DNA of 64,000 bases from Artocarpus heterophyllus (Eukaryota > Streptophyta > Magnoliopsida > Rosales > Moraceae): assembly GCA_025403435.1 (NCBI GenBank), contig CM046340.1, positions 11,538,091-11,602,090 on the forward strand, given 5' to 3'. Each line of letters begins with the position of its first letter. Position 1 is the first letter of the stretch. Below the pieces are notes generated by a model, which was not told where the DNA came from, ran no database searches, and was given only the letters and a program-made list of their open reading frames with translations. Positions 48,011 to 60,773 of this stretch are shown one piece after another. The position numbers were made by a program, and so were the translations under genes.

Positions 48011-48186
48011 GGGTGTTTGACAGTGATAAAAATCACTTAGTTTTCACCATAATTTCAGTTATAAACAGTGTAAAGTTTTCATATGTTACAATAACAATAA
48101 AAAAATATACTATAATATAAAATTCTTACATATTACAATAAAAATAGTTCTCACCACTAATTTTTATCATCTTTTCAAGCACTCTA
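48011..48186 (+). mobile_element. MITE family member F
   Basis: It starts GGGTGTTTGACAGTGA, with core CAGTTATAAACAGTGTAAAG and ACAATAAAAATAGTTCTCAC, and a degenerate right end CAAGCACTCT. It is the most diverged copy. Confidence 0.72.
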
Positions 48187-49140
48187 TTATTTTCCATAGG
48201 CATTATAAAAAGGTTGTTATTTGTTTGATCAGTTCAGGTCCCACTTGCTCAACCATTTGGGGCCGAGTCAACTAATAGCATGGGAGCGTAAGTGCACGCG
48301 CCATGAGCTGGAGCGTGGGTTATTCTTGTGGGTCCTGCCATGGTTTTTTTTACTCCTCTAGTAGAATTCTGTGCTGCCTAACCCATATAAGCCTTTTTCT
48401 CTTTCGCAAATCGCCTGATGACATGTGAGCAACCAGAAGAAGGCAACCGATAAACTTGTGACATGTGGCAGAATGAAGTGAAAAGGAAAGTTTCAAAAAC
48501 GTTTCGTCGTTTCAAGCTGCGAGGAAGGAACATCAAAAACACATTCTTATTTTATATATATGTTAAAAGCTAAAGATAAAACTACAAAATGGCTAACTCA
48601 TTGTAGCGTTCATATTGTTGTCATTTTCAATTATGTGGTCATCGTTTTTAAAGTTTTTTGGTTGTCAATTGTAGATTTCAGCGTGCTTGTCGTTGTGTTT
48701 TCTTGTCATTTTCAACAAGGTCTTCGTTTCCATTTTTGTGGAATTCTTTTAAAATTACCTTATATACATGCATATATACACACATTTGTTGATATATTAT
48801 TCTATTCCAAAGTCTGTTATTATTGTTTACTGCTTCTGGTTTCCTCTTCTTTTTGGTTCTTCATCACTGTAGAACAAAAATTTGGGAAAAAATCAAAGGA
48901 AAAAAGTTAAGAACGTTAAAATATGTATGTTACAAATTAAATAATTCAAAGATAATTATGTTACCTAGGTCTTCGATATTTCCTTGATAGATCTGTAGTT
49001 TTGTTTCAGAACTGAAATCATCATCAAGACATAGATTTAATAAGATTAATATTAATTTTTATAAAATGTTTAATATAAATTAGTAAATGTGTTTTACCTT
49101 ATAGTCAATCTTTTTGGATGTAGTATTTTTGAATCCATTG
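48187..49140. other. Intergenic region before the Helitron relic
   Basis: No recognisable gene was seen. A 116-codon frame at 48560-48910 is hydrophobic and compositionally biased, with no motif, and is probably chance. The Helitron 3' terminus (hairpin and CTRR) should lie in or near this stretch on the - strand but was not identified. Confidence 0.4.
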
Positions 49141-50290
49141 CTATATAGGGGCTAGTAATTGCAATGGTGGCGCTGAAGGTTGAACATCTTCGAAGATTTT
49201 CGAAACAACTATATCAATCAATGCTCCTCTTGCTCGAAAATAAACTTGGAAGATCTTTATTTGTCCTTTGAGTTAATCAATGATTGGTAGGATTGTGGGC
49301 AGATCTGTAAAGCCTTCATCAACTGTTAATGTTGAGCATAGTTTTTTAAAAAGTATTTTTGCAGCTCATCCAAATATGAGGATCATTATGTTTGCCGTAA
49401 TATCTTCATTTGTGTATTTAATTTGTACCTGTTATAAATGTTGCAATAATAATTAATATAGTCGCTTGTTTATTACAATTAATAAGAATAAATGAATTAT
49501 AATAATAGTTCTAGAGTAATATGTATTACCACAGCATGGACATTGTGCTTGTGTTACTGTGATTATCGTACCATCATCTGTTTTTTGCCTGTTTTAGCTG
49601 TCGATAATATTTGGGGCATGAGCTATAATACCAGTCTTGATCTATGAAGAATCGAGTTATTGTACCCCTTACTGCAAATTTGATACCATGTGCAGGTGAG
49701 GAAAAGTCATTAATTTTAGTAATGGACTTAGTACATTGAATTTTACTAATATTAACCTAATTGTTTTGTAGATCTAATGCTTTTAATTCTCTGATTGTTT
49801 TCCTGTTGTGTAAACTTTTTTTCTTTAATTGATTACATTGGTGTTATTAATGTTAGTAGAAAATCAATTTCTTGAGTTTGATGGGAAAAATCTATGTATG
49901 CGAAGATAAAAATAATTAGATTAAAAGGTAAAAAAAGTTGGAAGTATTAAGCAATTTTTTAATTAATATGGTATTATTTTTATTACATTGTTTTTAGAGT
50001 TCTTGTTTCTAAAATATCTTGGTCAATATAATAGATAGTTGCTCCAGTGCTTGAGACATATAGATTTCCTACATTTTGAAAATCAAGATGATTAGTGTTC
50101 GATTATATGAATTGTGTTTATACATATGATTTTTATAATAAAATTTTGAAAAATTAATTAGATATTGCTTTACTGCCATTGCTACAAAAATGGCTCCAAA
50201 CTGGTTCGTCTTTTGATTTCAAAATGTTTATTGAATTTTTCTGCTTTGTTTCCCCATAGAATAACTTGTAGTTGTTCGCTTATGTTAGGA
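49141..50290 (-). pseudogene. RPA-like protein of the Helitron (decayed)
   Basis: Plant Helitrons often encode a relative of the large subunit of replication protein A, which binds single-stranded DNA. Here the C-terminal zinc-containing OB region is seen on the - strand around 49700-49530: GTITRFFIDQDWYYSSCP, then a CPCCGN-like pair of cysteines. A tail with KGQIKIFQV and IVVSKIFEDVQ follows near 49270-49180. The frame ends at a TAG at 49143-49141. Several stops and shifts interrupt it. The N-terminal OB folds up to 50290 are only faintly readable. Confidence 0.65.
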
Positions 50291-50599
50291 AAATGAGATA
50301 AAAAATTTGGAATAAAGAATTCTAGATGATATAAACATACTTGGACATTGATTAAATCTTTTTAAACATAACTGTAATAAAATATATCTAAAATTTATTT
50401 ACCTTATATTTTGTATCATTATGGTGTGTCTTGGGGTTGTTCTATTGCTGACATTTGTTTGTTTAATTGTTTGGACACTTGTTAAGATGCCAATAACATC
50501 TAATATCAAATAAATACAAATTATTATAAATATATATTTGTGAATTAAAAATTCTTTTAGTTTATTAAAGTTAGTAAATAATATTATCACTTAAAATTT

Positions 50600-51990
50600 C
50601 ACTGGTATCGCTTCTTTGTTATATCTGATCGAATTCAATGAAGTTGAATTTATAAAGTGAGATATGCGGCAACTCTTTTGTAACTAAGATGAAAGATGTT
50701 GCACGTACAAACTGCATCATTGCATTGTGGGGAACAAATTTATATTTTGATTTATTTTAATTCATATGGTGGTACACCATAGTGTGTAAAAATTCTTGAT
50801 GATATAAACAATTCAATTCATCTATATTTTCAGATGAAGACACGATTGTGTCATAACTATAAAAAGATTTAATTTACTAGACACCAAAGATAATACGTGG
50901 TTGTTAATGCCATTAAAATTTAGAGATTGTAAAATTCTTGAGGATATAAAATACTCGATTCGTCTATATTTTCAGATGAAGATACTATTATGTCATTATT
51001 AAAATAAGATTTTAATTCACCAAGTACTAAAGATAATATGTAGTTGTTACTGCCATCAGTGGTTTTATTTTTTGGAGTTATTATTGCTCGTTGCTTTAAA
51101 TACTTTGTATTGTTAAAATAATTATTAAAATTATTGTATATTATTGTGGAAAATCTTTTCAATTAGATTTGATTCATAACATGTTATGTATTTTTCTGGT
51201 ATTTTAACCATGCGACATCTTTGTTTTCTAAATCTTTTATTCTATCAATGGTGCTGTTTCCAACGTTTAACATCCGGTTAGAAAATTCAACAATTTCTAT
51301 TTTTTCTTGTTCTATAATGTTATGATGTTTTAATCTCATATTTTATGTTAATGTTAAAATTCAAAAATGTAACCATAAATAAGAATTGTTTATACTTGCA
51401 CCTATTACGTATTCTTTTGTTGCTATAAGAATAACATGTGAAATTTGTCAGAGATCACCACCTAAGACAATAGTCATTCCACCAAATGGTTGTTCAAAAT
51501 TATTTTTTAAATCTTGAAGTGTCTTTTCTAATGCTTAAAAGCAATGTTTGTTATTCACAGGTGCTTCATCTGATAATAAAAGTTATGTTTTTTCGATTAA
51601 TTTTGCCAATTGAGTTCCTTTTTTGATATGAAAAGTAGAAAATATATCTATTGATAATAGTGTCCAAAATCTAAAGTGCGCAGTTTTACCTTTTGGCAAT
51701 AATAATGATGCTATTCTAGAAGATGCAACGGTTAAGACAATTTCAGTATTTGATTTTATTATAGTAATGATTGCATTCTATAAATATGTTTTTCTAGTTC
51801 TTCCATGACCATAGATGAAACAAAATTGCATTTCTAATGATTAAGTGATTCTAAGATTAGTTCATGTATATATTGTTGTTAACTGTTTATATTTTACAGT
51901 AATGTAATATTTTCTTCTTTTAGTTTATTTATGTCCTAATTAGGTTCTTCTCTTAAGAGTTTTTTATTTAGATTATCTATTAGTGATCCA
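50600..51990 (-). pseudogene. PIF1-like helicase part of the Helitron (decayed)
   Basis: On the - strand the nucleotide-binding loop appears as GHGRTRKTYL near 51812-51783, a damaged form of the usual GxGGTGKT. The Walker B equivalent DEAP lies near 51571, and the PFGGMTIVLGGDL segment near 51490-51451, followed by a TGA. The C-terminal region (51162-50920, with LKQRAIITPKN and YPQEFYNL) fits the end of Helitron helicases. A duplicated stretch of about 150 bases lies at 50787-51060. Confidence 0.75.
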
Positions 51991-52699
51991 ATTGGAAGAG
52001 ATAAATTGAAATTTGTCGAAGTAAATGACTTTGTGTTTAATAATTTTTCTAATTCATATGATATATAATTATATAATTTGATTTCAGGTATTTGGAAATT
52101 CGGGTTGCTGAATAAAGTTTTAATTTTATGTAAAATAACATCTATTATAAGTTTATAATGTTTTTCGAATAATTTTATTGGATATTTTACATTGCAAAAT
52201 AATAATTTTATAGCGAATAATTGTCGTAATTGATTTGATGTTGACCAAATGAAGCTTATAATATTGATTCATCCTATTCTTTATCATCTCCCAAATAAGC
52301 CTAGTGTGTGGCACGCTGCCTAATTTGTTATATATGTTATGTTAATTGTTCGAAGGCATTCATAACTTGTTACACCTTTTCAATAATTTAGTAGTAATTT
52401 TAGATAATATAGTTCTCAAGAACTTGGATGCACATTAAAGGTCCGTCCAATTGTATTTCCTGTTTGTCTTAAGAGTCCAATTTTTATATTTGTTATTCCA
52501 AATATATTTAGTTGGAAATTAAGCATAAGTAAGTTCTCTAGCCTCAATATTAGATTTGTCAGTTTCCATCCATTCAGTTAGGGCTCTCTTATGAATTCAT
52601 GCTTGTTTTATTATATTAGCAAGACACTAATCTTACTGAAATTTTATATTTTGCATATGTGGTAGATAAATTGATAGCTGTTGGGCAGTTAGATTTCTG

Positions 52700-54260
52700 T
52701 GATATATTAGGTATTCATATAATCTTCACATAGCTTCATATGGTGTTATGTATTGACAATTGATATGATTTTAAATTTCATCTACTCCTTGATAAATAAT
52801 TTGTCTAGATTGCTCTGTACATATATTGTCTTCTATCATTGCTTTTATTTTGTCTGGTCCATTTGCTAAATATTTAAATAATTTTTTTATAAGCATATAT
52901 TGTCAAATCCATTTTCTTTAATAGTTGTTTCATTTCTGAATTGTTTCGAAAAGTTTCTGAGCCTTTTGAGTTTTTCATGCATGAAGCATTTGTTTTGGCA
53001 ATGCCGCATGGTCCATGTATCATAAATTTAGTTACAATATTATATTCTAATGGATTTTGTTTAGGATTAGGTATTTCTGCAGAAATAAATTTGTCTATAT
53101 AGAAAACAATAGCATGGTAAGCCTTGTTTTAAAATTCAACTACATATAGATCTACAATATAAAATAGAAGAAATAAAAAAAGTGTATTAGTTTTTTATTT
53201 TTACTAAAGATAAAGATTTTTTTCCTAGATAAAATTAGTGTTGAAAAAGTAAACTAACCTGCGATAATCATTCCAAATATTTTTTTAGTTTTAATAATGC
53301 ATAAAATATGATCTAATTTCATTTTGAAAATTCTTGTGATAATATCTGGTCTATCTTCAAGTTTTTGTCCTAGGATTCTGTCAAGAGCTCTGGTAATTTT
53401 AGACCATTTGGGATTGCATGTGAATGTTATGAATAAATCTAGATTTCTATGATATTTGCAAATTCCCATTGCATCTTAATAATTTTGAATATCGTATGTA
53501 GGACTTCTAGTGTGACTGGAAGGGAGGATAATTCTTTTACTAATTGCTTGTGCATTTGTGTATCCTCTAGTAATGACATCTTGAATACTTTGATAAATTT
53601 CATATCTTCATTTTTTTTTTATTTTTTTCTACTGTAGTCTAATTGATCTTCTTCTACAAAAGCATATGCATCAACTACATATTGTTGAAACAATCTTCTA
53701 CCACTGAACATAATATTGCCTTATGTTTCACATTATTGTAATTGATAGTAGTAAAATGCTTTCATAGAAATTCTTTTTATTGAAGGCTTTTTATTTGAAT
53801 TATTTATATGCCATTTTAAATCAATTTTATAACCATCTTCTCCATAAGAAAATAGCAAAAGATATTGCAAAGCTGTATAAGATGGATGTAATTTTGTAAT
53901 TCTTTGAAAAGTATTTGTTTTGTCTTGGATTATGATATCTATTTCTTTTTCATATTCACCAATTTCTCTGACTATTAAACCACCTATGTTAATTTGAAGT
54001 AGGCAATTCATATTGATTGTTATCTGTATATCTTTGTCTTAAAAGCCTTAAATTATTGTGGGAATCTCATGTTCATCGTATCTATCTTTGACCATTTGAA
54101 AAAGTTTTCCTAATTTATTAGTTTTGTCAAGTATTCAATTATTGATCTAATTAAATTTTTGGACACATCATCAAATGAAAATGTTGCCACTCGATTTCAT
54201 TTTCTGTATCACATACATAAAGTTGTGCAAATTTTGGAGGATTAATAATAATGGTAATAA
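52700..54260 (-). pseudogene. Rep-type N-terminal region of the Helitron (decayed)
   Basis: Rep nicks and joins DNA in rolling-circle transposition. On the - strand: PPKFAQLYVCDTENE (about 54240), IGGLIVREIGEY with KLHPSYTALQYLLLFSYGEDGY (54011-53733), LFITFTCNPKWSKI (about 53430), then VTKFMIHGPCG (about 53030) and a stretch near 52870. A likely intron (53258-53151, donor GTTAGT, acceptor TTGTAG) splits the gene just before the catalytic two-His segment. That segment, expected to hold His-x-His, reads KAYHAIV (about 53110) after an in-frame TAA, so one catalytic His is lost. Confidence 0.8.
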
Positions 54261-56789
54261 AGATCCCATCAGATGATGTATTTTTCTACTTATTTTAAAA
54301 ATGTATAGACCATATGAATTTTTTATACTTAATTCTATATTGGCTCCAAATGATATAAATGCAAATATGGAATTATAAGTACAAATATTTTTTTGTTCAA
54401 AAATGTGTACTTATTAGTCATCCATAATAATCAAGTAAGTTATCTAGAATAAGACGAGTTTTTTTAATTAGAGGTAAGACATCTTTCCATCTTTATAGCA
54501 TAGATTAAATTTGGGTGGATTGGTGTTTTTAATTCATTCATTGAACCATAAAAAAGCACCACAATGTTTATAGGTGCAAGAACAGTTTCTAAGATTGAGG
54601 TATATATCAGTGACACCTATGAAAAAACACTGAAGAGAAAAAGACATAATACATAAGTTATTAGTACTCCTGTTGTATAAAATTTTTTAATTATTTAAAT
54701 ACAATATTTGATACAAATAATAAGATTACATTTTTTAATGTGACTTTGAGATGTTGAGCTGTATTACATCATATGTTTACCTTTGAGACTCAAAAAGGCC
54801 AACATCGTATTAAGTCTAAATTGAGGAACATTTACTGAAACAGTGTCAACATGTCTATGTTATTCACTTAGACATTCATCACTTATAATTATGAAATCTT
54901 GATTCATACGTAGGCCGTTTACGTCGATGATCTGATTTTGATAATTTTTTTGGGATTATTTTTTATTCATCTGCATATTTAGAATGAAATAAAAGTATTT
55001 CAATATCATAGGAAAGATATTTATCTAACTAATTTATATATATTATGAAATACAATGTAGTAAAATTATTAATAAGTAATAACAAAGGTAAATGTCTGAC
55101 GAGAATTATTTGTTTCTATTTTGTTTATATCGAAGATATTAATAGTTGTAATATACTTTTGAAAACTAATTAAAAGAACAAACATATAAATATAATATGG
55201 AATTATTAATTAAGATCATAAATTAAGTTGATTTTATTCTCCTTTCCCGTTCTGCTCATTGTTAGAGTTCAAAAATGCGTTATCTTTTTTTTTTTTGGGT
55301 CTTACATTTGGAGCTTTTTAAGTTTTTTTTTTTGGACAAAATTTTTTAGCTTCTTAGGACATGGGCATTGAAGATAGTACGGTAAGCATTATTGGATAAT
55401 TTTATTCCTTATTTGTTGACTGTCGATTTTGTTTTTGTTTTTTGGACTTAAAAAGGTGACAAAGTGGTTCTTAAAGTTATCAAAAAGGTCACAAACTGAT
55501 TCTTAAAATTATCAAAAAATAACAAACTAGTCCCTTAAATTAACCGTTTAACCTTCAATTTGGTCCATCAACAACTAAAATAAAAAATTGAGAATTGATA
55601 AATAAAAAATAAAATGTTAAAGACTAAAATCACACTGTTGTAAAAGGTTGGGGACTAGTGTGCCAATTGACTAAAAAAAAAAACAATGTACATGCATGTA
55701 TGTATTAAAATTACGTGAATTTTACAATATAAACATTATAAAGGTAGGTTATGAGTTTATTAAAAACATTTAAAATATTTTTTAGGTTTAAACAAAAAAG
55801 TATCCTTTTATTTTTCCAAAAGAATATTTTTTAGGAGTCAAATTGTTGAAAATCTAAAAAATACCTTCAATAATCAACATCTAAGTATTATTTAATCTTG
55901 AACTATTTATAAAATTAAAAAATATTTTGAGACAACAAATTAAAAACAAAAAATAAAAAAGTCTCTCTATCATCCTTTTAATTTGTCAGTCTACTCAACC
56001 AAATCTATCCCTACCTTATTTCCTAGATTTATTTTTTAGTCTTAAGTTTAAATTTGTCTAATCTTTTTAATAGTTTCACAATTATTTTTCTATCTAATTC
56101 TTATTTTTTCCATCTAATTCTTATGTTTAAATGGTGTACACTTAAATGCTAATTTTTGAGGGTATTGTTCACATTTTTAGCAATTTGACTGGTCAAGGAG
56201 GTTTTTCTTTTTTCAAAAAGTAACAGTCTGAGTGATTTTTTTTAAAATTAGTTGAAGATGGAGAATGTTTATGATATATATATATAATATTTTGAAAATG
56301 AAACTTTGTTTAAACCAAAATAGAATAAATAAAGTTATATATGACCACCGCCCATGAGCAAATTTGACCCCAGATAAAGTCTGGATCCACTAGTAAAAAA
56401 GCAAATGAAGCACAAGGACAAGAACAAGTGTCGACCCACTCAACACCTAGAATAGAGCTCATCAACAGCCCGTTATAACATACCACTATGGTCGATGGAC
56501 AAAGCCAGTTGACCAAAATCAAACCTTCCCAAATGAGGGCATGTGCAATCTAAGTCAAATTTGTTGCAAGTCACTACACATCGTTGCTAATCAGCGGGTA
56601 TGAAATGCAAACCAAGACTAGAGATAGGAAAACCACCTTCTTTATTACAACATTCATTCCAAACAATTGGACAAAAACATCAAAAACGAAAAAAAAAAAA
56701 CACCCAGAGCGTCCTCAGTTTTCTGGAGAAACCTGTCGGTGACAGGATAACCACTGTAGAGCCATAAAGGCCCAACCTATATAGAACCC

Positions 56790-57040
56790 TTAGATGGGGA
56801 GCATGGCCATAGCAGGTCTAGGTGCCGGCCCTACCATCGGAGGCAACACATTCCCCAAAGCCAGAGCCACCTGCCGTCGGCCATCTTTGTGCCTCCCCTG
56901 CCTCACCTCATCAACCACCACAAGCCCTCCACCTCCCACATCATAAGCGCACCCACTCCCCACCAACCCACATCTATCAACCCCCACCCGCCTCAACCTT
57001 TCCCATCACCTCTAGGATTCGTCTAAAAACTTCTCCTTCA
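56790..57040 (-). pseudogene. GC-rich C-terminal exon-like fragment, product unknown
   Basis: On the - strand a TTGTAG acceptor-like site near 57055 precedes an open, Gly/Val/Arg-rich stretch that ends GRRQVALALGNVLPPMVG, then PAPRPAMAML and a TAA at 56792-56790. Base composition is far above the surroundings. I do not recognise the protein; a captured last exon is one reading, a non-coding RNA another. Confidence 0.3.
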
Positions 57041-57795
57041 TCCATCCGCCCTCTACAATCTAATTGTTGCAAATTTACAATATGTTTTTTAAAAACACCT
57101 TTGTTCCCATTTTGTTCCTCTATTAAATAACTTTTTTTTCCTCTCACTAATTTATTTTAGCAAATATAATATTTGTGTTAATATTATATTAATAACCACA
57201 TAAAACATCTATTACCAACAAAATAGAAAAAATAATAAAATGATAATCGAAACTATAATGCAATATAAAACTTATAAAATAATTCATACGTACTTTGCAT
57301 GTGTTACCTAACTAGTATACATGCAAAATGGTGGAGCTACTTATAATTGAATTAAATGTCCCACTCAATTTGTAGAACAATTATTATCACTTCATATTAC
57401 GAGAAACATTCAAATTGCACCCAATTAGTAATAAAATTCTAAAATATGTCCTTCTAACGGAAAATTATCTCATTTATTTTTCATTATTAGATATGTATGT
57501 CAATTTTAGGAAAAAATTAACAATCACTAGATATTTTTTTAACCGATCAGAAATTGCTTTATGTGATAGTATACAAGATTGCTTTATGCGATAGTATACA
57601 AGATGGTTGTGGCAGTTGATGATTAGAAATTCGAGCTAAATTCAAAATAAGATTTTTCCGCAGTTGCATTTTAAATTTTTAAGTCAGATCATGATCAAAC
57701 TAACTCTTGATTAAGTGGAATGGATCTAGATATTTTCACATTCCTAGACTTTACTTATTTAAGTGATTACATTTGTAGCTCACAATTTTTAGAGC

Positions 57796-57798
<3 letters not shown>

Positions 57799-57833
<35 letters not shown>
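57799..57833 (+). repeat. GA microsatellite
   Basis: A run of AG dinucleotides. Confidence 0.95.
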
Positions 57834-57836
<3 letters not shown>

Positions 57837-59895
57837 GAGTGCTCTAGGCTTAAATATTATAGCTTTTATGCATTCAATAATCCAAAGTGTTTGAGGACGA
57901 GCTGAAGGTGTATTGTGCCAAGTAATATTAGTTAGACCAAAGACAAACATCTCAGCTTAGAGTCCGTCAGTTGGATCGAAGGCAAGCTGCAAACTTAAAG
58001 TAGGGCTGTGAGACCTAAGGCAAGTCAACTGAAGGGGACATGGTAGGTTCATTTATCACATGGGATTTTTTCTTTTGAAGTTTTTGGCCACACATCAAAT
58101 ACCATATCATCGTGTTGTTTATTGTTGTAAGGTCACATGCTAGTCGTCTCTTACACACAAAATTAGGAAACAGGAGAAAGGGCAATCAGAAAAGAAAAGA
58201 AAAGAAATCTTGGTTTTTTCTTTAATCCGCTGTCTCTTTCCATTTTATTTATTAGAGTCGAGGGTTCATGTGGAAGTGCCGTTTACTAGCTCCAAGACCA
58301 TAAAGAGGGTCAGTATGGTGTATGAAGTAGAAAAATCAAACTTAAGGACGAAAATGTGAACCTCGATGGAGTTGTCGAGGTTTGATTTATAGATAATGTT
58401 AACCAAAATGTTGATATCAATAGATATTCTGAAAAAAAAAAAAAAATAGATGTCTCAAAAAAAATTTTTCCTTAAAATTTTACAAAATGTTAAAACAATC
58501 AACATCACTTAGTTTAAACTAAATTAATAATATAAATAACACATTTTTAGTATAATATGAAAGTTTTATCTTATATTATAAAAGGAATTTATTATGATTT
58601 ATATTGATTATGATTCTAATATTATTTTACATACTTATTAAAAACAATATACGATAATATAATAGAGTACATAGAAAATGATCACCAAACATATAGGATA
58701 CATAAAAAACTACTACCAAATATAATAAAACATATAAAAGCTTCAAGTGTCTTCAAAGGAGTTTTTAGTAGGTTGGAAAGTATTATGTAGATTTCAATCT
58801 TGATCTAAACAATATGTTTGCTAGAATATTACGGTGGAACTACTTTTGGAGGTAATTATTAATATGGTATATATATGTTTCTTGATCTCTTCCTACTATT
58901 AACCCATGAATTGGATAATATTGTTGGTTTATCCAACTTAATGAATACTTTTCATGGATTTGTAATATCATCTTAATTTTAATTTGTGGTGGAGGATACC
59001 ATGTATATCGAAGAAACTAACTAGGTCTTGTACTTTTAAAGTTGGCCCCATTTCAAAATTGTAAGGAATATTTTAACTATAAAAACTTTTTCTTAGTCTC
59101 TAAGCTCATGGAGTCAAAGCTGAAGGCAATAAAATTCTTTTTAGTTTGACTCATTTGAATCATACTACATCTTCCTAATGTTGTTTTTCAATTGTCCCAA
59201 TACCCTCATCTGCTGCCCTACAACCATGATCTTTATCTTATATAACATGCATAAAATGTTCTTCTTTAGTAAATGGACTAAAAGTATTTGAGTTGACATT
59301 ATAAAGTTCTGAATTATTCATTTAAAAAGAAAATTGCTTAAAAACTAAATAAGTATTAACAAATACTTTTTTATTCTTTTGGGTTGAAAATATTAGTCAC
59401 ATTTTATTAAAAAATAATAAAAAAATCTTATAAAATTGATTTTTATGTAAAAAAAAATAAATTCTTTTAGCATTTTTGAGCATTTTGTAAATATTTTTGA
59501 AAATATCCCAAATATTGACAAATATTAATATATATTGAAGATATTTGTAAACAATATATATATATATATATATATATATTATGCACATATTGAAAAAAAT
59601 ACTTTCCTTTTTGTGTCTATATCAAGACTTCAAAATATAAATATTATCGTGAAAATATTGATAAAATTGTAAATCTTTTTATCCTTAATCAAACTTAGAG
59701 CACCATGACAGACAACAGAGAAACCATGGAGAAGGGATTGTTGGAAAAAGAGAGAGAAGAGATCAAAGATGGGTTTTTTGGTGCAATAAGGTTTGGTGTG
59801 TTTTTTCAAGAAGTGAAGAAATTGGGTTATATAACAGGGCCAATGGTGGCTGTGAATTTATCTCAGTACTTCTTGCAAATAATGTCCATTATGAT

Positions 59896-60773
59896 TAGAG
59901 CTGGCAATACTTCTTGCAAATAATGTCCATTATGATTAGAGCTGGCAATTCGTGTTCGCGTGTCTTGTTCGTGTCAACACATTTACAACACGACACGATT
60001 AAACTAAACACGAACACGACACAATTAATAAACGTGCTTAAAATACAAACACGAACACAACATGCTTAAAACACGTTTGACACGACACGACACACTTAAA
60101 AAAATTTATTATATAATTTTTTTAATTTTGACTATCACAAATTTAAAAATTAAATTCTTTTACTGTATAAATTTATAAATTTTTTTTACTGTAAGTCTTT
60201 ACTCTAAACTAAGAAGTCTCCATTAATGTTAACAACATTTAATTATTGAATATTTTAAACTGTATTTTCTTCCAATCTTTAAATTTTAACTAATTAAGAT
60301 TGGACAAAAATTAATTTCAAGGCCAACACCTTGAAACATACGAGACGCCAGCGCCTTGAAACAAAAGGGAATGGGCAGCGTTTATATAGAGGAAAAAGGG
60401 GTGAAAGTGTTTCATTGCTTTCAATGTGGGACTTTTGTTGCAAAACTTTAAAACCATAATAAATATATGAGAAGCCCTTTTTTAATGAAAAACATAGACT
60501 CACCTAGGTGGTGGGCTGGCGGCATAATCCTCCCTTGAAAGGGAGGTTCAATTCCTTGCAACATCTAAAAATTGAAATTTTTTTTCTTGTTTCAAAACTT
60601 TAAAACCATAATAAATCACTTGCGTGGTGGGCTAGAGGCATAATCTCCCTTAAGAGAGTGTTATTCGTGCTAACCCATTTATGGCCCATTTAATATACGT
60701 GCGGTTCAAACCTATTTATCTCGTGTCGTTTTCGTCTCTTGTTATCATGCCGTGTCTGAAATTACCGGCTCTA
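59896..60773. mobile_element. hAT-type non-autonomous element in exon 1 of MATE copy 4
   Basis: The ends TAGAGCTGGCAAT (59896) and ATTACCGGCTCTA (ending 60773) are imperfect inverted repeats. An 8-bp target duplication ATTATGAT (59888-59895 and 60774-60781) is typical of hAT transposition. A 41-base tandem duplication copies the exon end with the element start (second terminus at 59937). Subterminal regions are rich in ACACGAACACGACAC-like motifs. No transposase was seen. Confidence 0.9.
60500..60660 (+). repeat. Internal duplication in the hAT element with a tRNA-like box
   Basis: The phrase AACTTTAAAACCATAATAAA followed by GTGGTGGGCTRGMGGCATAA occurs twice (from about 60446 and 60596). The first copy continues into GGTTCAATTCC, which fits the internal B box of tRNA genes, but no full cloverleaf or clear A box was found. 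Confidence 0.35.

Larger units (their letters stand above)
49141..54260 (-). mobile_element. Decayed Helitron (Rep, helicase, RPA-like)
   Basis: Three parts are readable on the - strand in this order: a Helitron Rep-type N-terminal region (about 54260-52700), a PIF1-like helicase (about 51990-50600) and an RPA-like single-strand-binding protein (about 50290-49141). This is the plan of plant Helitrons, rolling-circle DNA transposons. All parts carry many stops and frameshifts, so the element is dead. The TC start and CTRR end were not located. Confidence 0.82.
54261..59704. other. Intergenic region between the Helitron and MATE copy 4
   Basis: No intact gene was seen. The first kilobase may still be the Helitron leader. 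Three loose repeats of about 33 bases (GTGACAAAGTGGTTCTTAAA and relatives) lie at 55451-55533. A GC-rich gene-like fragment is at 56790-57040. A 26-base tandem duplication (GATTGCTTTATGTGATAG type) lies at about 57550-57603, a GA microsatellite at 57799-57833 and a TA tract at about 59555-59580. Confidence 0.5.
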
